Of a stretch of 64,000 bases of DNA, positions 12,161-24,500 are shown in pieces. This DNA is from Culex pipiens pallens (lineage: Eukaryota; Arthropoda; Insecta; Diptera; Culicidae): NCBI RefSeq assembly GCF_016801865.2, contig NC_068939.1, forward strand, positions 124,226,187 through 124,290,186. The letters are read 5' to 3'. A program made the translations under genes and the position numbers. The notes under the pieces are model-generated. The model made no database searches, was not told the origin of the DNA, and saw only the letters and a list, made by a program, of their open reading frames with translations. The first letter of the stretch is position 1. Each line of letters begins with the position of its first letter.

Positions 12161-12628
12161 CAAGCTTCCCTGCACCGTGCGGTATACGCGGTTCACTTGT
12201 ACCTCGGTTTTGCTTTGCGCCTGCTTTGTTCGGTTTACACCCGACTCTCTCGAGCCGAGGGTATTTTGGTTCAACGTACCAGCGTGGTGCACGACAATCT
12301 CGGCTCGTCGCCTCGGTTGTGTGTCTGGCACTCACCCGAGGCATGAACCCAGCGTATGAACCAAGGTGCTTCACTCGGTACGAGCCGAGGTACGTGCCGT
12401 GGCACGCGCTGGCGGTACAAACCGGTTTCAATACCACGGCGCGTACCACGGCACGCTGGGTTCATGCCTCGGGTGAGTGCCAGACACACAACCGAGGCAA
12501 CGAGCCGAGATTGTCGTGGTGCGCTGGTACGATGAACCAAAATACCAACACACAATGGGTTCAGGCTCGTACCGAAGCTAGAAAACCAAACCCGCGGTGT
12601 GCGTTGGCACTGGCGCATGGGAAGCTTG
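12161..12628. mobile_element. 468-bp palindromic hAT-like MITE
   Basis: Ends CAAGCTTCCC/GGGAAGCTTG, flanked by the perfect 8-bp duplication CCCACGTC (12153-12160 and 12629-12636). Most of the element is a long imperfect palindrome (for example CCTCGGGTGAGTGCCAGACA and its complement). An 8-bp duplication fits the hAT superfamily. The 100-138-codon ORFs on both strands are a by-product of the palindrome. Confidence 0.88.
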
Positions 12629-12819
12629 CCCACGTCTTTTAATCCAACCTGGCCACTGGGAGACAATTGCTGATGGCGATTTCCTCCGTCCCATCCTGAT
12701 TAATTTGGAACCGAAAATGGGTTGGGAATGGAGGAAATTTGTGGAATATGCAAAGAACCAAGTTTGAAGTTTCTTCTCGAACCTAAGATTTAAAAGGTTT
12801 CAATGGGAAGAGCACCAAA

Positions 12820-13127
12820 TCCTTTTTATTTTCCAAGGAACCTTCCATCCCAGGGTTCGGACTGACGACCTTTGGATTGGGAGTCCAACCGCCGCCAGCG
12901 ACTTTGGAGTGTTGTTTGTACTTATAGCAGGGAGAAAACTCCTACATCTGGAATGATCAAATGACCGTACAACAACTGAGGCTGGAACCGACGTTCTTCT
13001 TCCTCATCCGATAGAAGGCGTGATGACACATTACTCGTCTTAAGAAATGTGAACGGGGTCGGGGACTGGGATCGAACCCAGGCCGGCTGGGTGAGAGCAA
13101 TCACACTAGCAGCTACACAACCGAGCC
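12820..13127 (-). mobile_element. SINE with two tRNA-like regions (Twin-like)
   Basis: Read on the minus strand: a tRNA-like head with B box GGTTCGATCCC near 13075, a spacer containing ATCGGATGAGGAAGAAG, then a second tRNA-like region with the anticodon-like stem TTGGACTCCCAATCCAA and a T-arm-like GTCAGTCCGAACCC. Two tRNA-related regions in one SINE is the hallmark of the Culex pipiens Twin family; the spacer here seems longer than I recall for Twin, so it may be a relative. Confidence 0.75.
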
Positions 13128-14169
13128 CGATTACCATTCCGGAACCATTTCATTGATGGCGGTTTAAATTTTCTATAGTAGATAAATTTAGTTGAACCTT
13201 CCAAAATTACCTAACTTACAGACCCTCCGGAAGTGTCCCCCAGTGGCAACCCGTATCCGGTTCCGGCGTGAACAGGTTGGGTCAGAGGATAGCGGCATGA
13301 CCTTAGATGGTCATAATTTTCAATTTCATGAAGTTTGATACGTCGCATGATACGTCGCAAGAACGCATACTCCGGAAGTGTCCCCCACTGGCCACTGGTA
13401 ACCGGTTCCGGTGTAACCAGGTTGGGTCAGAGGATATCGGCACGACCTTAGATGGTCATAATTTTCAATTTCATGAAGTTTGATATGCAACATGATGGGT
13501 TTCTAGCGATACCATTATTGGAACCGTTTTGGTGGTACCCTGGAACCGGTTCCGGATTGGCCACAGTTTGCCGGAACGATCCCAAACAGTCAGGGGTAGT
13601 ATGTAGTGTACGTATGTAATAATTTACAAAAAATACGGTTGAAAAAATTTACTAATGTGTTGATTTTATAACAAAAGCTGTAAAAATCATGTTTTTCGGA
13701 TGTTCCGGGTTAACGGAACCGGTGTCCACTTTTGACAAATCATCTCTAAAGTTGAGGTTATTACCCATCAAACTAACTGGAAGCAACCCGCTATGTCTTA
13801 TCGTTCCGGAGATACAGGTCCTCAAAGTCGGGGCCTCAAAAAGGACTTTTTTCGGTTGTAGCAGGTTCCCGGTGGCCACAGTGCCCAAAACCGGTTCTGC
13901 CAGTCGGAATCGCAACAACGAAACGAAGACCATGGCCAGGTTAAAATACTGAAAAACATTTTATTTTCGTGATCAAATATATGGGAAAACTTTTATTAAA
14001 ACCACCAAACAAAATAATTCAGTAACCACCGGTAAGGTTGCCGGGTAGCAAATTGACAACCTAATTTGACAACGACCGGTGTGCGAGTGGGTGACTAAAC
14101 TAAAATAGAAGCGTTACGGGTTAATAAAATAGCAACAATTTCCGCAACGCACCGGTAATGATGCTCTAA

Positions 14170-14345
14170 GGGTTACTTCAACTCTTTTTTGTCAAGTTTA
14201 CCCATTCTGTAGGGTTAACACCGGTAGACTTGTAAAAAAGGGTGGAGGTAACCCTGAAATAGGGTCGGTTGGTCTACCTTATGTTGACAGATAAAGGGTA
14301 GACAGAACCCTTTTTGATGGGTACTTCTGATTTTGAGTGTACTCT
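14170..14345 (-). repeat. Repeat fragment, inverted partner of 9317-9411
   Basis: Ends ACTTCTGATTTTGAGTGTAC, the reverse complement of 9317-9336, and shares CTACCTTATGTTGACAG. It continues inward to the TAA flank of the 3.6-kb element. Confidence 0.65.
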
Positions 14346-14718
14346 TTTTTATTGTTTAGAGTTTCCTTGCACTGATTGAGACGCTCACACATATGCAAAC
14401 CGATGTGGTGCATACCTACAACGTACTGCCTTGAACTCCAGATTTTGACATTTTGTGAAATCAAAGCTGAAGCTTTGGAGAAAAAGTCTGCAAAGAAAGT
14501 CAGTGGTGTCATTTACCATACAGTACAACCCCGTTTGTTTGACAGCAATTAATGATGGGATTGTAAAGAAAAACTTGAGAGCTAGGTCTAGATCTCATAT
14601 GGTGGAGGGGGGGCTGACTTTTATGTGGCGTCTTCTGATCGAGGCAGCCTTTTAAGTTTTGATTTTCCCCCTTTGCATTTAGCTGGGACCATTCGAATTT
14701 CGGTGAAGGAGCTATTAC

Positions 14719-15502
14719 CAGGGGTGCTCAAAGTTTTTGAATGGCGGGCCAAATTTGAAGCTCACATGAACATTTCAGAGCATAAAATAGAATTTATTTG
14801 AAAAAACTTAACATCATCAAAATCAAGTTGGTGAGAATCAGAATACGGCTCCTGCGAAAACTGTGGTGCACTGCAGTCTACATTCAGGTTTATTCTTGCA
14901 AGTGGCAATAGACTACGAGATGGCGTTAGTGTATCATCCGCCATGGTTTTACACACGATTTTCAAATTATTATGTTCTAGCTGCTACGTCTGTTGTCTGT
15001 GATCTTAACGATTTTTACAGTTTCCTGCTTTAAGACTAGTATGCAGATCGGAAGGAAAGGGGTCAAGAAACAGCTTTACGAACAGCAGAACAAAGGAGAG
15101 GGAGAGATTTCTTGGGGCTTTTCTTCACCCTCTCTGACTTGCTTGCGCTGCCGCTGCTGCCCATTTGATTTTTTTCTTGGCCGGTTCCTTCCGAAGTGCG
15201 TATACCGCTTTAATCAAATTCAAACGTTCTATAACTCATTTTCAAAAGTGTTGGATGAAAATTTTGACAAAATTTACTCTTTTCAATCACACCACATTGT
15301 TTCAATACGATAGATAGATTTGTAGAAGGAAGACACTAGTGGTTGCAAACGCATAAATTTAACCCTTATTTTTTAAATTATAAAATCAGTTACAAATGCG
15401 TCAAAGGGCCGTTTCACATGATCATTCAAAATGGGTCCGCGGGCCACAAAAAATCACCACGTGGGCCACGTTCGGCCCGCGGGCCATACTTTGGTCCCCC
15501 TA
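14719..15502. mobile_element. Non-autonomous hAT/Charlie-like element
   Basis: Left end CAGGGGTGCTCAAAG and right end CTTTGGTCCCCCTA are inverted; both are followed inward by G/C-rich GCGGGCC motifs. A related right-end fragment at 17990-18130 ends in the canonical form CTTTGTTCACCCCTG. CAGGGGTG termini are typical of hAT elements. The target duplication is unclear (ATTAC shared). ORF 14993-15313 has no recognisable domain. Confidence 0.55.
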
Positions 15503-15702
15503 ATTACACTATTCCACAAAATTCGATGACTTTTATTCTGACTGCTCCCTCTGGATTACTCTGTGACAAGACATTCTTCCAACCTTGCTTCCAACAGTTA
15601 TTTTCAATACAAAAAAAATTAAAAGGCCACGAAATCAACATGTCCATAAAAAAAGTTTTTTTAAATCACACCAGTGCACTTAATTTTCAATCGCATGTTT
15701 AA

Positions 15703-16378
15703 AAACGTTACTTAATCCACCTTTAGGTGGTTGGTGCCTTCCTCGCACATTTTTATCAAAATATCTGAAATCCGGCCTCAAAAAAATTTCATTAAAAACA
15801 CTAAAGTACTAACTTTTGATAGGGTTGTCAGATCTTCAATCTTTTAGGCTTGTTGGAAAGGTATTTTGATTACCTATCCAACGATGGGTTGCATGATAGA
15901 TTCGGACAACTTTTTCATCAAAATATTTGAGATCCGGCCTCATAGGGATTTTATAAAGTTAAAGAACGAGAGGATAGTCCTCACGAAAAGAAACGTGAGG
16001 AAAGTGCTATTTTGCGAGAGTATAGTCCTCTCGTGTGTTCATTCGTTCATTGAACAGTTCATCCTATTGAGTGGCTTATATGGACAAATGACCGCCACTT
16101 AGTCACCGAACCATGGTGGCCCATACGGCAAAGGCACGGTTCAATATGCCGAAGGTCTTGGGTTCGAGTCTCGGTACCGTTACTTTTTTTTTCGATAGAC
16201 GAACTTTTTTTGAAGATGAACCCATGAGTAAAGTACTCTCGGTAATTTCGGGATTTATCCTCTCCGTCCACACACAGTACCATTTTACTACCGAATCGTG
16301 CTCTTTATCCTCTCGTATGCCGATGCCCAGTTCTGGGTGTAGCCTTTCCTCATTGAAGTGAGGAAGGCAAAACCCTAG
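15703..16378 (+). repeat. Repeat family C, copy A
   Basis: Starts near AACGTTACTTAATCCACC with TTAGGTGGTTGGTGCCTTCC and ends in AGCCTTTCCTC ... GTGAGGAAGGCAAAA. Other copies: 19508-20182 and, reversed, 48103-48925. The inside contains diverged repeats of a GAGATCCGGCCTCA segment. This copy holds a tRNA-like insert (16105-16180). Confidence 0.75.
16105..16180 (+). repeat. tRNA-like sequence, probable SINE head
   Basis: Has an A-box-like TGGCCCATACGGCAAAGG and a B box GGGTTCGAGTC in tRNA spacing, ending near CTCGGTACCG and followed by a T-run. The cloverleaf is poor, so a functional tRNA is unlikely; a pol III-derived SINE or tRNA pseudogene is more likely. Confidence 0.5.
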
Positions 16379-16796
16379 TTTTAAAGCAAACATTTTGTTT
16401 TCGGAACAGTAACTGTACATTGAAATTTAACAAAAATTCAAAATAAATATTTTTAAACTGCTTCAATCATGCTTCAAATTATTAGCAACATATACAGGAA
16501 AACGCCTTTTCGTTTTCAGTCGATTGCACGTCTAGTTCCATTGAAATTTTGCAGTTTTTAGAAAAAAAATGTTTTGTTCCCTGATTTTTCGAGCCGATTT
16601 TGAAAGGAGCCCCATAAACTAAAAAATATTTGCAACGGCCTAAAGTGCAACTATAATGATAAATCGTAGCAAATGAATATTTTCAACTATTATTCCTCCA
16701 ATTGGGTACTAAAGCCCCATGTAAATTTTTATGTACAACGGTTAAAAACTCGATTAAAAACCATTTCTGATCACTTTTTTTCATTTTAATGCAGAA

Positions 16797-17045
16797 AAAA
16801 AAATTGACAAGACAACATTTTTTCGATGGATCAACTATGGTCCCCTTGGAACGAGCTGTCAAGTAGGAGCTTTTCTGTCAAGAAGGACCGCGAGGTTAAT
16901 TTTTCAAAATTGATTTAAAATCCATTTTAAACTCTTTGTGGTCGTACAAAGGGTCATTGTACTCAGAAAAATAAGCTTTATCGCTGTAAACAATAATATC
17001 AGCAATCTAAGCTTCATTTTAGGACCCAATTTCAATAAAATAAAT
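16797..17045 (+). repeat. Interspersed repeat family D, copy 1
   Basis: Shares GTCAAGTAGGAGC, TCTGTCAAGAAGG, the stretch with TTTGTGGTCGTA and the end TTTTAGGACCCAATT with 21930-22133, and its first part with 29270-29460. Class unknown. Confidence 0.65.
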
Positions 17046-17067
17046 ATTTGTGTCGACTTTTACATTA

Positions 17068-17178
17068 CCGTCATCAGGGGTGACATTGGGTCTGGTGGGT
17101 GAGATTGGGTCACACAAAAATTCTGAAATTTGTATGACTCAATCTCACCCCCAGACATAATTTCACCTCTGATGACGA
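17068..17178. mobile_element. ~111-bp MITE with TA flanks
   Basis: Inverted ends CCGTCATCAGGGGTGA and TCACCTCTGATGACGA, and inner GGGTGAGATTGGGTC versus GACTCAATCTCACCC. Flanked by TA, suggesting a Tc1/mariner-related MITE. Confidence 0.75.
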
Positions 17179-17214
17179 TACCAAAAATATAAAGGTAAAA
17201 AAATAAGACTAAAC

Positions 17215-17965
17215 CGAGAACTCGACGGTAACATTTCAAAAGGCATCATGTACATTTTGACATTTTCTGGGTTATTGCATATTCTGAAAGTACTCCTAAT
17301 AAGCTACCTCTCCACCAAAAATGAGCAATAGTTACTTCAGTAAAGTCTGTTTAATCATGATTTTAAATTAAGTAACATAAACAAAATCTCTGCCATCAGC
17401 AGTGCCTGTTTATATAGCCCTGTCAATATGTCAAATAAAAGACTACATGAACCTCGTGACGAAAAAAAAGCATCATGAAAAAAGCGCCATGTACATTCGG
17501 CGAACAGGGGGCGACAGCAGGGTGATATAGACGTTGTTGATTTCAAAAGAAGTTATGTTTGTTTTTCTCAAATAAAATTACGGAAATAATGTTTTATTGA
17601 ATTTGGATGATCAAGTATCAATAAAAAGCAACGTTTTTCATCGTTTGTTATCATTAGAACATCTTATTTTGCTTTTATATTAAAATCGGAATTGAAAATG
17701 GATGCTCAACATTCAAATGCGTTTTTCTCAAAACGCATAGTTTATCCAGGTTTTTAAGCGAAGATGGCGTTCGAATGGTGAACGTCCGAAATGTCAAAAT
17801 CGCGCAGTAGCACCAACACTAGAAAAAAAATGTGGCTGTCATGCCATGGCACACTTTTTTCGTAATGTTGGTACCACTGCGTGATTTTGACATTTCGGGC
17901 GTTCACCTTTCGAACGCCATTTTCGCTTTAAAATCTGGATACATGATGCTTTTTGAAATGTTGAC
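17215..17965. repeat. Interspersed repeat family, copy 3, interrupted
   Basis: Third copy of the repeat at 1430-2060 and 3215-3670, with internal segments in rearranged order. A 195-bp MITE (17745-17939) sits in it; the copy at 3612 shows the site without it. Confidence 0.65.
17745..17939. mobile_element. 195-bp MITE, TA target duplication
   Basis: Inverted arms of about 75 bp (TCCAGGTTTTTAAGCGAAGA ... CTTTAAAATCTGGA; inner TGACATTTCGG). The flanking sequence reads GTTTA-element-TACATGATGC, while the related repeat near 3616 reads GGTTTGTACATGATGC, the empty site, giving a TA duplication. Tc1/mariner-type MITE by inference. Confidence 0.87.
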
Positions 17966-17989
17966 GTCGAACTAAACCTTAATTTTTAA

Positions 17990-18130
17990 AAATTATAAAA
18001 TTACTTAACACAAGACTTAACAGATAAGTCAAAGGGCCATTTTACATGATCTTTCAAAATGGGCCCACGGGCTTCAAAAAATCACTTCGCGAGCCTCGTT
18101 TGGCCCGCGGGCCATACTTTGTTCACCCCT
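17990..18130. repeat. hAT-like right-end fragment
   Basis: Resembles 15360-15502 (TTTCAAAATGGGCCCACGGG ... GGCCCGCGGGCCATACTTTG) and ends CACCCCTG, the complement of a CAGGGGTG terminus. Left end missing. Confidence 0.55.
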
Positions 18131-18359
18131 GAATGTACATATTTCACTTCTCTCTGCCATAATGCAGAATCACAATGCGTGATAATCGTGCTAATGGGGT
18201 TGCAGTGTGTTTCAGCAAGTGCTCATAAAAAGTCTGTAGTTTACACAAAAATCTGTAACTAGAAAAAGCTTTCGTGGCTGACAGAACGTCCGTGTCAAAA
18301 ATTCTCTCTCATATTTTTTACCTTTGATCATGTGAGAAGTTGCTCATTTTAGTAGTGGA

Positions 18360-18584
18360 ACAGAACAGCCGACGTACGGAGCAGCACCAGCAGCAGCAGC
18401 CAGTCCCGTGTACTTCTTTTTCTCCGGTAAAGTATCTGCTCCGGTGTTCCGGATTGTGGTCCACACACAGTGCGAACTGCTCCGCAAGCAGTGGCAATTC
18501 GACTTGGTTGGAGTTGTTTTTAACTCGTTCTTTTTTCGCTGCTTTTCCACAGGTGAACCCAGTCCGTACCAACCCGCTGCCAAA
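18360..18584 (+). promoter_or_regulatory. Vha26: Vha26 5' leader with probable UTR intron
   Basis: The base composition rises here just upstream of the Vha26 start. A good donor (CTCCG|GTAAAG, intron from 18427) and acceptor (TTTTCCACAG|GTGAAC, exon from 18553) would remove a 126-bp intron from the 5' leader. The AUG at 18585 then follows 32 bases later in the context CCAAAATGG. The transcription start is not determinable from sequence. Confidence 0.5.
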
Positions 18585-21500
18585 ATGGCCCTGAGCGACG
18601 CAGATGTCCAGAAGCAGGTGAGTGGCCACTTCCCCCGACTCCGGGGCAGCCTTGTTGCGTAACAGTTTGCCCATCCGGGAGGGGAACCGTTTGCTGTGGA
18701 TTAATTCGTGGAAAAGATTGCTCCTTCTTGGATGGGAAGACGATGAAAATTTTCATCGTAAGTGTTCCGGATGGTGGGGTGGCCTTCCCCGGGAGGGAAG
18801 CCACAATAAAATAAGTCTAGATTCCTTCCCGAAATGGTTTCTGGTCGAATTCCGGAGGATCCGACGTCGACGGAACAGTTTAGAAGGCAGAGTTCCTGCT
18901 GCTTCGTGGTCACGGGACCTGTCATGTGAAGTGACATCGCGCAAGCAAACACGACGATCTCCGTTGACCGTGTGTGTGTGTGCTGGTGATTGTGTGTCTG
19001 TGTGTTTGCGCAAGAAAACGAGATAAAAAGTGAAAAGAGCAAAGAAAAAAAAAGTTTTGCATCGACGAAAATTTTGCTCGTTTTGCGCAAATGCAAAGTG
19101 CGATACTTCATGTTCATGAAATTTTACTGGATGTAATCAGCGAGTTATCACAATTTCAAGTGATTCAAAGCTAGAAAATATCGCCTAAAACCGATTATGT
19201 ACGGCCGTGATAGCAAAAGTCCAAAAAAGAGAGTCACATGACCACTAGCATCGCCATCAGCAGGCAAGGGCGGTAGCACCAGCCATTGTGTTATGTGATC
19301 GGTGCTGCCGGGCTGTACTGTGGCGGTATGAACAGGTGCGTTTCCAATGCACGTTTGTTATGATTGTAATCATGATTTTGTGAAGTTTTAATTTAAATAT
19401 GAAATGTATTTGAAATGCAAACAGTATTCAATTTTTTTTTTATTTTGTGGAATAAATAACATAAAACTATTTAAAAACTATCAAACTGACACTAATATAA
19501 AAAAAAGTTAATCAATCTACCTTTAGGTGGTTGGTGCTTCCTCGCATTTATAAAGTAAATACACTACATAGTCTCAAAAAAGTTCATAAATAACACTTAT
19601 TTTTATCAAAATATCTGAGATCCTGTCACAAAGAATTTGTATTTAAAAGTACTTATAACTTTTGATAGGGGTGTCAGATCTTCAATCTTTTAGACTCGTT
19701 GGAAAGGTATTTTAATTACCTACCCGGACAACTTTTTCATCAAAATATTTGAGATCTGGCCTCAAAAAAGTGTATAAATAACACTAAAGTGCTCATACCT
19801 TTCTTACAATATATAGAATGACGGGTTTTCTTACAAAAACCACCCTTTTAACAATCTTCCGAAGCTTACCTAAAATCGTTTTTTTTTAACATAACTTTTG
19901 AAGTACTTTTTTAAACTTCATAATATTAACTAGAATCTTGTGGGACCCAAAGACGGATGGAGTGAGCCCAAAACGGTCCAAATCGGCCCAGCCAGTCCGG
20001 AGATAATCGTGTGAATATTTTTCGGTGCACGGACTTACAGACATAGACACGCACAGACATTTGCTCAGAATTTGATTCTGAGTCGATATGTACACGTGAA
20101 GGTGGGTCTACGAGATCAAATAATGAAGTTCATTTTTCGAGTGATTTTATAGCCTTTCCTCATTTAGGTGAGGAAGGCAAAATTGTGGAGGAAACAGGTA
20201 TCGCCCACCTAATAGAATTTCGGAAATTTGTCAAGAATTCAACGACAATGTATGATTTTCGGTTCGAAATGTTGTAAAAAGTTGATAAATTATTTGATTT
20301 TAGTTTTCCACAAGGTTTGTTTTGCATACTAGTCCATTTGTGTAGGATTTTTTTTAATGAGGTGCTCTGAAGTGCCTATTTTCGACCCCCTAAATCCAAT
20401 TTCTCCATTTTTAATGTATTGGAAGGCACGATTTATGAATTGTTGTTACATATGGGGTCATCTACGTTCGCATGTTTAAGGCTTTCTAGTCGAAAATTTA
20501 CCAACACATTCACACTTCTGAGTGCCACAGAAGCTGGTTTGTTTGCATCAGATCTGCTTTCTCTTTCCAGCAAAAGTTTTTTTTTGTCATGCGAGTTTTA
20601 TCTGGTTTTTAAAGACCTACCGCTCGATGACAGGTAACATATTTTGCAGGGACAATGACAGCTTGAGCTCGATCTTTGTTTGCATCAGGACACTGTGACG
20701 AGAAGTTCCTCATTTTTGAGTTTTATTTTTTCTTTTTTTTTCGTTTTCACTGGGATTAGAAAGCCTTATTAGGTTTTACGCCGTGACGTCATTTGACAGC
20801 TCGCGTGCACTGTTTACATGGTATTCGTCGATTTTCGACGAATTTCTCCGAACAAAATCAGCTACAAATATTTAAAAAGTAGAAAAAAAATTATATTAAA
20901 AATCCATTTTTTACCGAGCCTCGTAGCCTAATGGTAACGCTTCCGCCTCGTAAACGGTAGATCGGGGTTCAAATCCCGGCTCGGACCAACACAACTGGTG
21001 ATCTTTTCTCTTCTGGATTCGATTGCTTAGTAAAGGGAAGGCAGTATATCATCACAAGCTGGACCACGGGATTGAAACTCGTCTGAAAAACCTGTATCAT
21101 TTTCTCAATCAAAACGGTGGCGCCGCGTGGTGGTAGCTGCCCTGTTTATTACACTGTGAAATTATCCATGGCTAATCCAAGGAACCAAAAGGTGACAACA
21201 GAAATGTCCGCCCAAAAGGGGTGCTGCAAAAAAACTCCTTATTTTTTAAAAATTTCCTAACAAATCAGCAACGAATTACAAGTTTGATAGTCGAACAACA
21301 CTTAAAAGTTGGTTTTGTTATTTGTTTTTGCAAAACCGCATATTTTTTAACCAAAGTGCCAAAAATATTCGTAACTACCTTTTGCCTCTTGGTGGCGCTT
21401 TGTGTTAGTATGTGTGTGGTCGATATTTGCGAACGTGCACGCAGAACACAGAACAGTGAGAACTAGCGAAAATGCCTCACTTTCTTCTGATACAAGTCGC

Positions 21501-24500
21501 CATATTGAAATTGCTTGAAGATTCATACCCGTGGCTGGACCTAATCATGACACCTTAGGGAGGCGACCTATGGTATGTTAACATCAACCTAAACATTGTT
21601 AACATTAAGTTAAGAAATAGCCACTGAATCTGCTTTGTAAATGTGGCCCCGATATTTTTCATGGGTCATGGGAAAAATTACTTTATTTTTACCTAAATTA
21701 AAATTTAGAAATTCAAGCATTCAATAACTAAAAATGTATAGCTTTATATTTCAGAAATTCAAGTATTTAAAATAATCAAGAATTTAATAATTGCAAAATA
21801 AAAAAAAAAGATTTTTTACATTCAATAAAAATTCAATAAACTTAAAAAAAATCATAAATTCAATATTTAATAAGTTATAAAAATGTTAAATTGAGAATTT
21901 AAGAATTGGGTCCGCACATTACGCTTGAATAGAGTCCTGAAGCCCTGTCAAGACAATTGTCATGTAAAATACTTTCTGTCAAGAAAAGACGCGAGATTGA
22001 TTTTTTTCAAATTGATTTTCAAATCTATTTTAAATCCTTTGTGGTCGTAAGGAGGCCAATTTACTAAGAAAAATAAGTTTTATCGTTGTGAACAATAACA
22101 TCAGCAATTCAAGCTTTATTTTAGGACCCAATTGAAGAATTTGAGAATTTAAGAATTTAAGAATTTAAGAATTTAAGAATTTAAGAATTTAAGAATTTAA
22201 GAATTTAAGAATTTAAGAATTTAAGAATTTAAGAATTTAAGAATTTAAGAATTTAAGAATTTAAGAATTTAAGAATTTAAGAATTTAAGAATTTAAGAAT
22301 TTAAGAATTTAAGAATTTAAGAATTTAAGAATTTAAGAATTTAAGAATTTAAGAATTTAAGAATTTAAGAATTTAAGAATTTAAGAATTTAAGAATTTAA
22401 GAATTTAAGAATTTAAGAATTTAAGAATTTAAGAATTTAAGAATTTAAGAATTTAAGAATTTAAGAATTTAAGAATTTAAGAATTTAAGAATTTAAGAAT
22501 TTAAGAATTTAAGAATTTAAGAATTTAAGAATTTAAGAATTTAAGAATTTAAGAATTTAAGAATTTAAGAATTTAAGAATTTAAGAATTTAAGAATTTAA
22601 GAATTTAAGAATTTAAGAATTTAAGAATTTAAGAATTTAAGAATTTAAGAATTTAAGAATTTAAGAATTTAAGAATTTAAGAATTTAAGAATTTAAGAAT
22701 TTAAGAATTTAAGAATTTAAGAATTTAAGAATTTAAGAATTTAAGAATTTAAGAATTTAAGAATTTAAGAATTTAAGAATTTAAGAATTTAAGAATTTAA
22801 GAATTTAAGAATTTAAGAATTTAAGAATTTAAGAATTTAAGAATTTAAGAATTTAAGAATTTAAGAATTTAAGAATTTAAGAATTTAAGAATTTAAGAAT
22901 TTAAGAATTTAGGAATTTAAGAATTTAAGAATTTATGAATTTATGAATTTATGAATTTAAGAATGTAAGAATGTAAGAATTTAAGTATTTCAGAATTTCA
23001 GATTTTCTGAATTTCAGAATTTAAGAAATTAAGAATATCAGAATTTAAAAATTTAAAAATTTAAGAATTTAAGAATTTAAGAATTTAAGAATTTCAGAAT
23101 TTAAGAATTTAAGAATTAAAGAATTAAAGAATTAAAGAATTAAAGAATTTAAGAATTTAAGAATTTAAGAATTTAAGAATTTAAGAATTTAAGAATTTAA
23201 GAATTTAAGAATTTAAGAATTTAAGAATTTAAGAATTTAAGAATTTAAGAATTTAAGAATTTAAGAATTTAAGAATTTAAGAATTTAAGAATTTAAGAAT
23301 TTAAGAATTTAAGAATTTAAGAATTTAAGAATTTAAGAATTTAAGAATTTAAGAATTTAAGAATTTAAGAATTTAAGAATTAAAGAATTAAAGAATTTAA
23401 GAATTTAAGAATTTAAGAATTTAAGAATTTAAGAATTTAAGAATTTAAGAATTTAAGAATTTAAGAATTTAAGAATTTAAGAATTTAAGAATTTAAGAAT
23501 TTAAGAATTTAAGAATTTAAGAATTTAAGAATTTAATTCAATTCGGTTTTATTGGTGAATAATCAAGATACAATAAGTTCTTTTGAGGTTCATTACAGAG
23601 TTTTGGAGTTCCTTTCAGCTGTGTGTTACATCATAATCCATTTTCGAACAATTGTTGCTTGTAGTTAAAGGGTTACCGAAAGTAAGAAAAAGATAAGAAA
23701 AAACTTACTAAAATTGCAAGGGAAAGGGGATAGAAATAGAGAAAGCTTAAAACTAGATCACAATTTTTTATCCTTTATAGATGTGCTTGATCATCAGCTC
23801 CCCGAGGGCCAGAAATTGCTCCGCCTTGTTACGGCAGGTCCGAAACCGCGTCATCATCTCCCCCGCGAGAGCAAAGAACTCCGGCAGGGTGAAGAGGTCT
23901 TCCCCGGTGACTCCTTGCTGGGTCGCATCGCCGCTACCGGCAGCGACCACGCTCGCAAACGACCGCCCCCATCCAGGAGGGAACGCTGGGTTGTCCGCTG
24001 GAACCGTACGCTGGCCAGCTGCAGGAACGGCTGCGCTCGCACTTCGCTGAGGAGGGTGGGACGCTGCTGCTTTCTTCTTCCTCTTTTCCTGCTCCTCGAG
24101 GTAGGACTTCCTCCGCGACGCATCCGCGGCAATTACCGGTATGGTTACCGCCGCAGTTCGCGCACTTTACGCGCGGCTTGGTTTGTTCTGCATTTTCCCC
24201 CAAGATCGCCTTTCGTGGCAGTGCGCACACCTCCGAGAGGTGTGACTCACCGCACTTCACGCAGCGGGGCCGGAGGTTGCAGTTCCGCGAGCCGTGGCCG
24301 AATTTCTGGCATCGGTGACATTGCGCTGCGTCCGTCGGATTTTTTGAGTAAAACCGCCAGTTTACCCAAAAACCGTCCAACGCCTTAGTCCGCCGCAGGT
24401 CTTGAAGTTTGACGGTGCCGCGATCGAAGTACAACAGGTACAGTGTGTGTGTACCTGTGACTGTTGTCTTCCGCGAGAGGACTTTTATGTCTCGCGGCGT

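Larger units (their letters stand above)
10526..14166. mobile_element. 3.6-kb composite inverted-repeat element
   Basis: Imperfect TIRs (left GAGCAACCTTACCAGCG, right end in reverse GAGCATCATTACCGGTGCG) with TAA on both flanks. Inside, two long arms are inverted copies: 11255-11560 and 13640-13915 (segments such as TATCTCCGGAACGATAAGAC), followed inward by copies of a ~141-bp repeat. The core is occupied by a palindromic hAT-like MITE (12161-12628) and a SINE (12820-13127). Left part 10740-11080 is GC-rich, but I find no intact transposase. TAA plus TIR form suggests PIF/Harbinger (inference). Confidence 0.75.

Noticed and set aside
12226..12666. Long ORFs on both strands (131 and 138 codons)
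   Set aside because: They lie in the palindromic hAT-like MITE and mirror each other; no domain.
20914..20985. Functional tRNA-Thr
   Set aside because: T stem two pairs short and anticodon stem mismatched; kept only as tRNA-like.
22134..23537. CRISPR-like array
   Set aside because: Units are 8 bp with no spacers; a simple satellite in a eukaryotic intron.
23714..24388. 224-codon plus-strand ORF
   Set aside because: Antisense shadow of the gag region.
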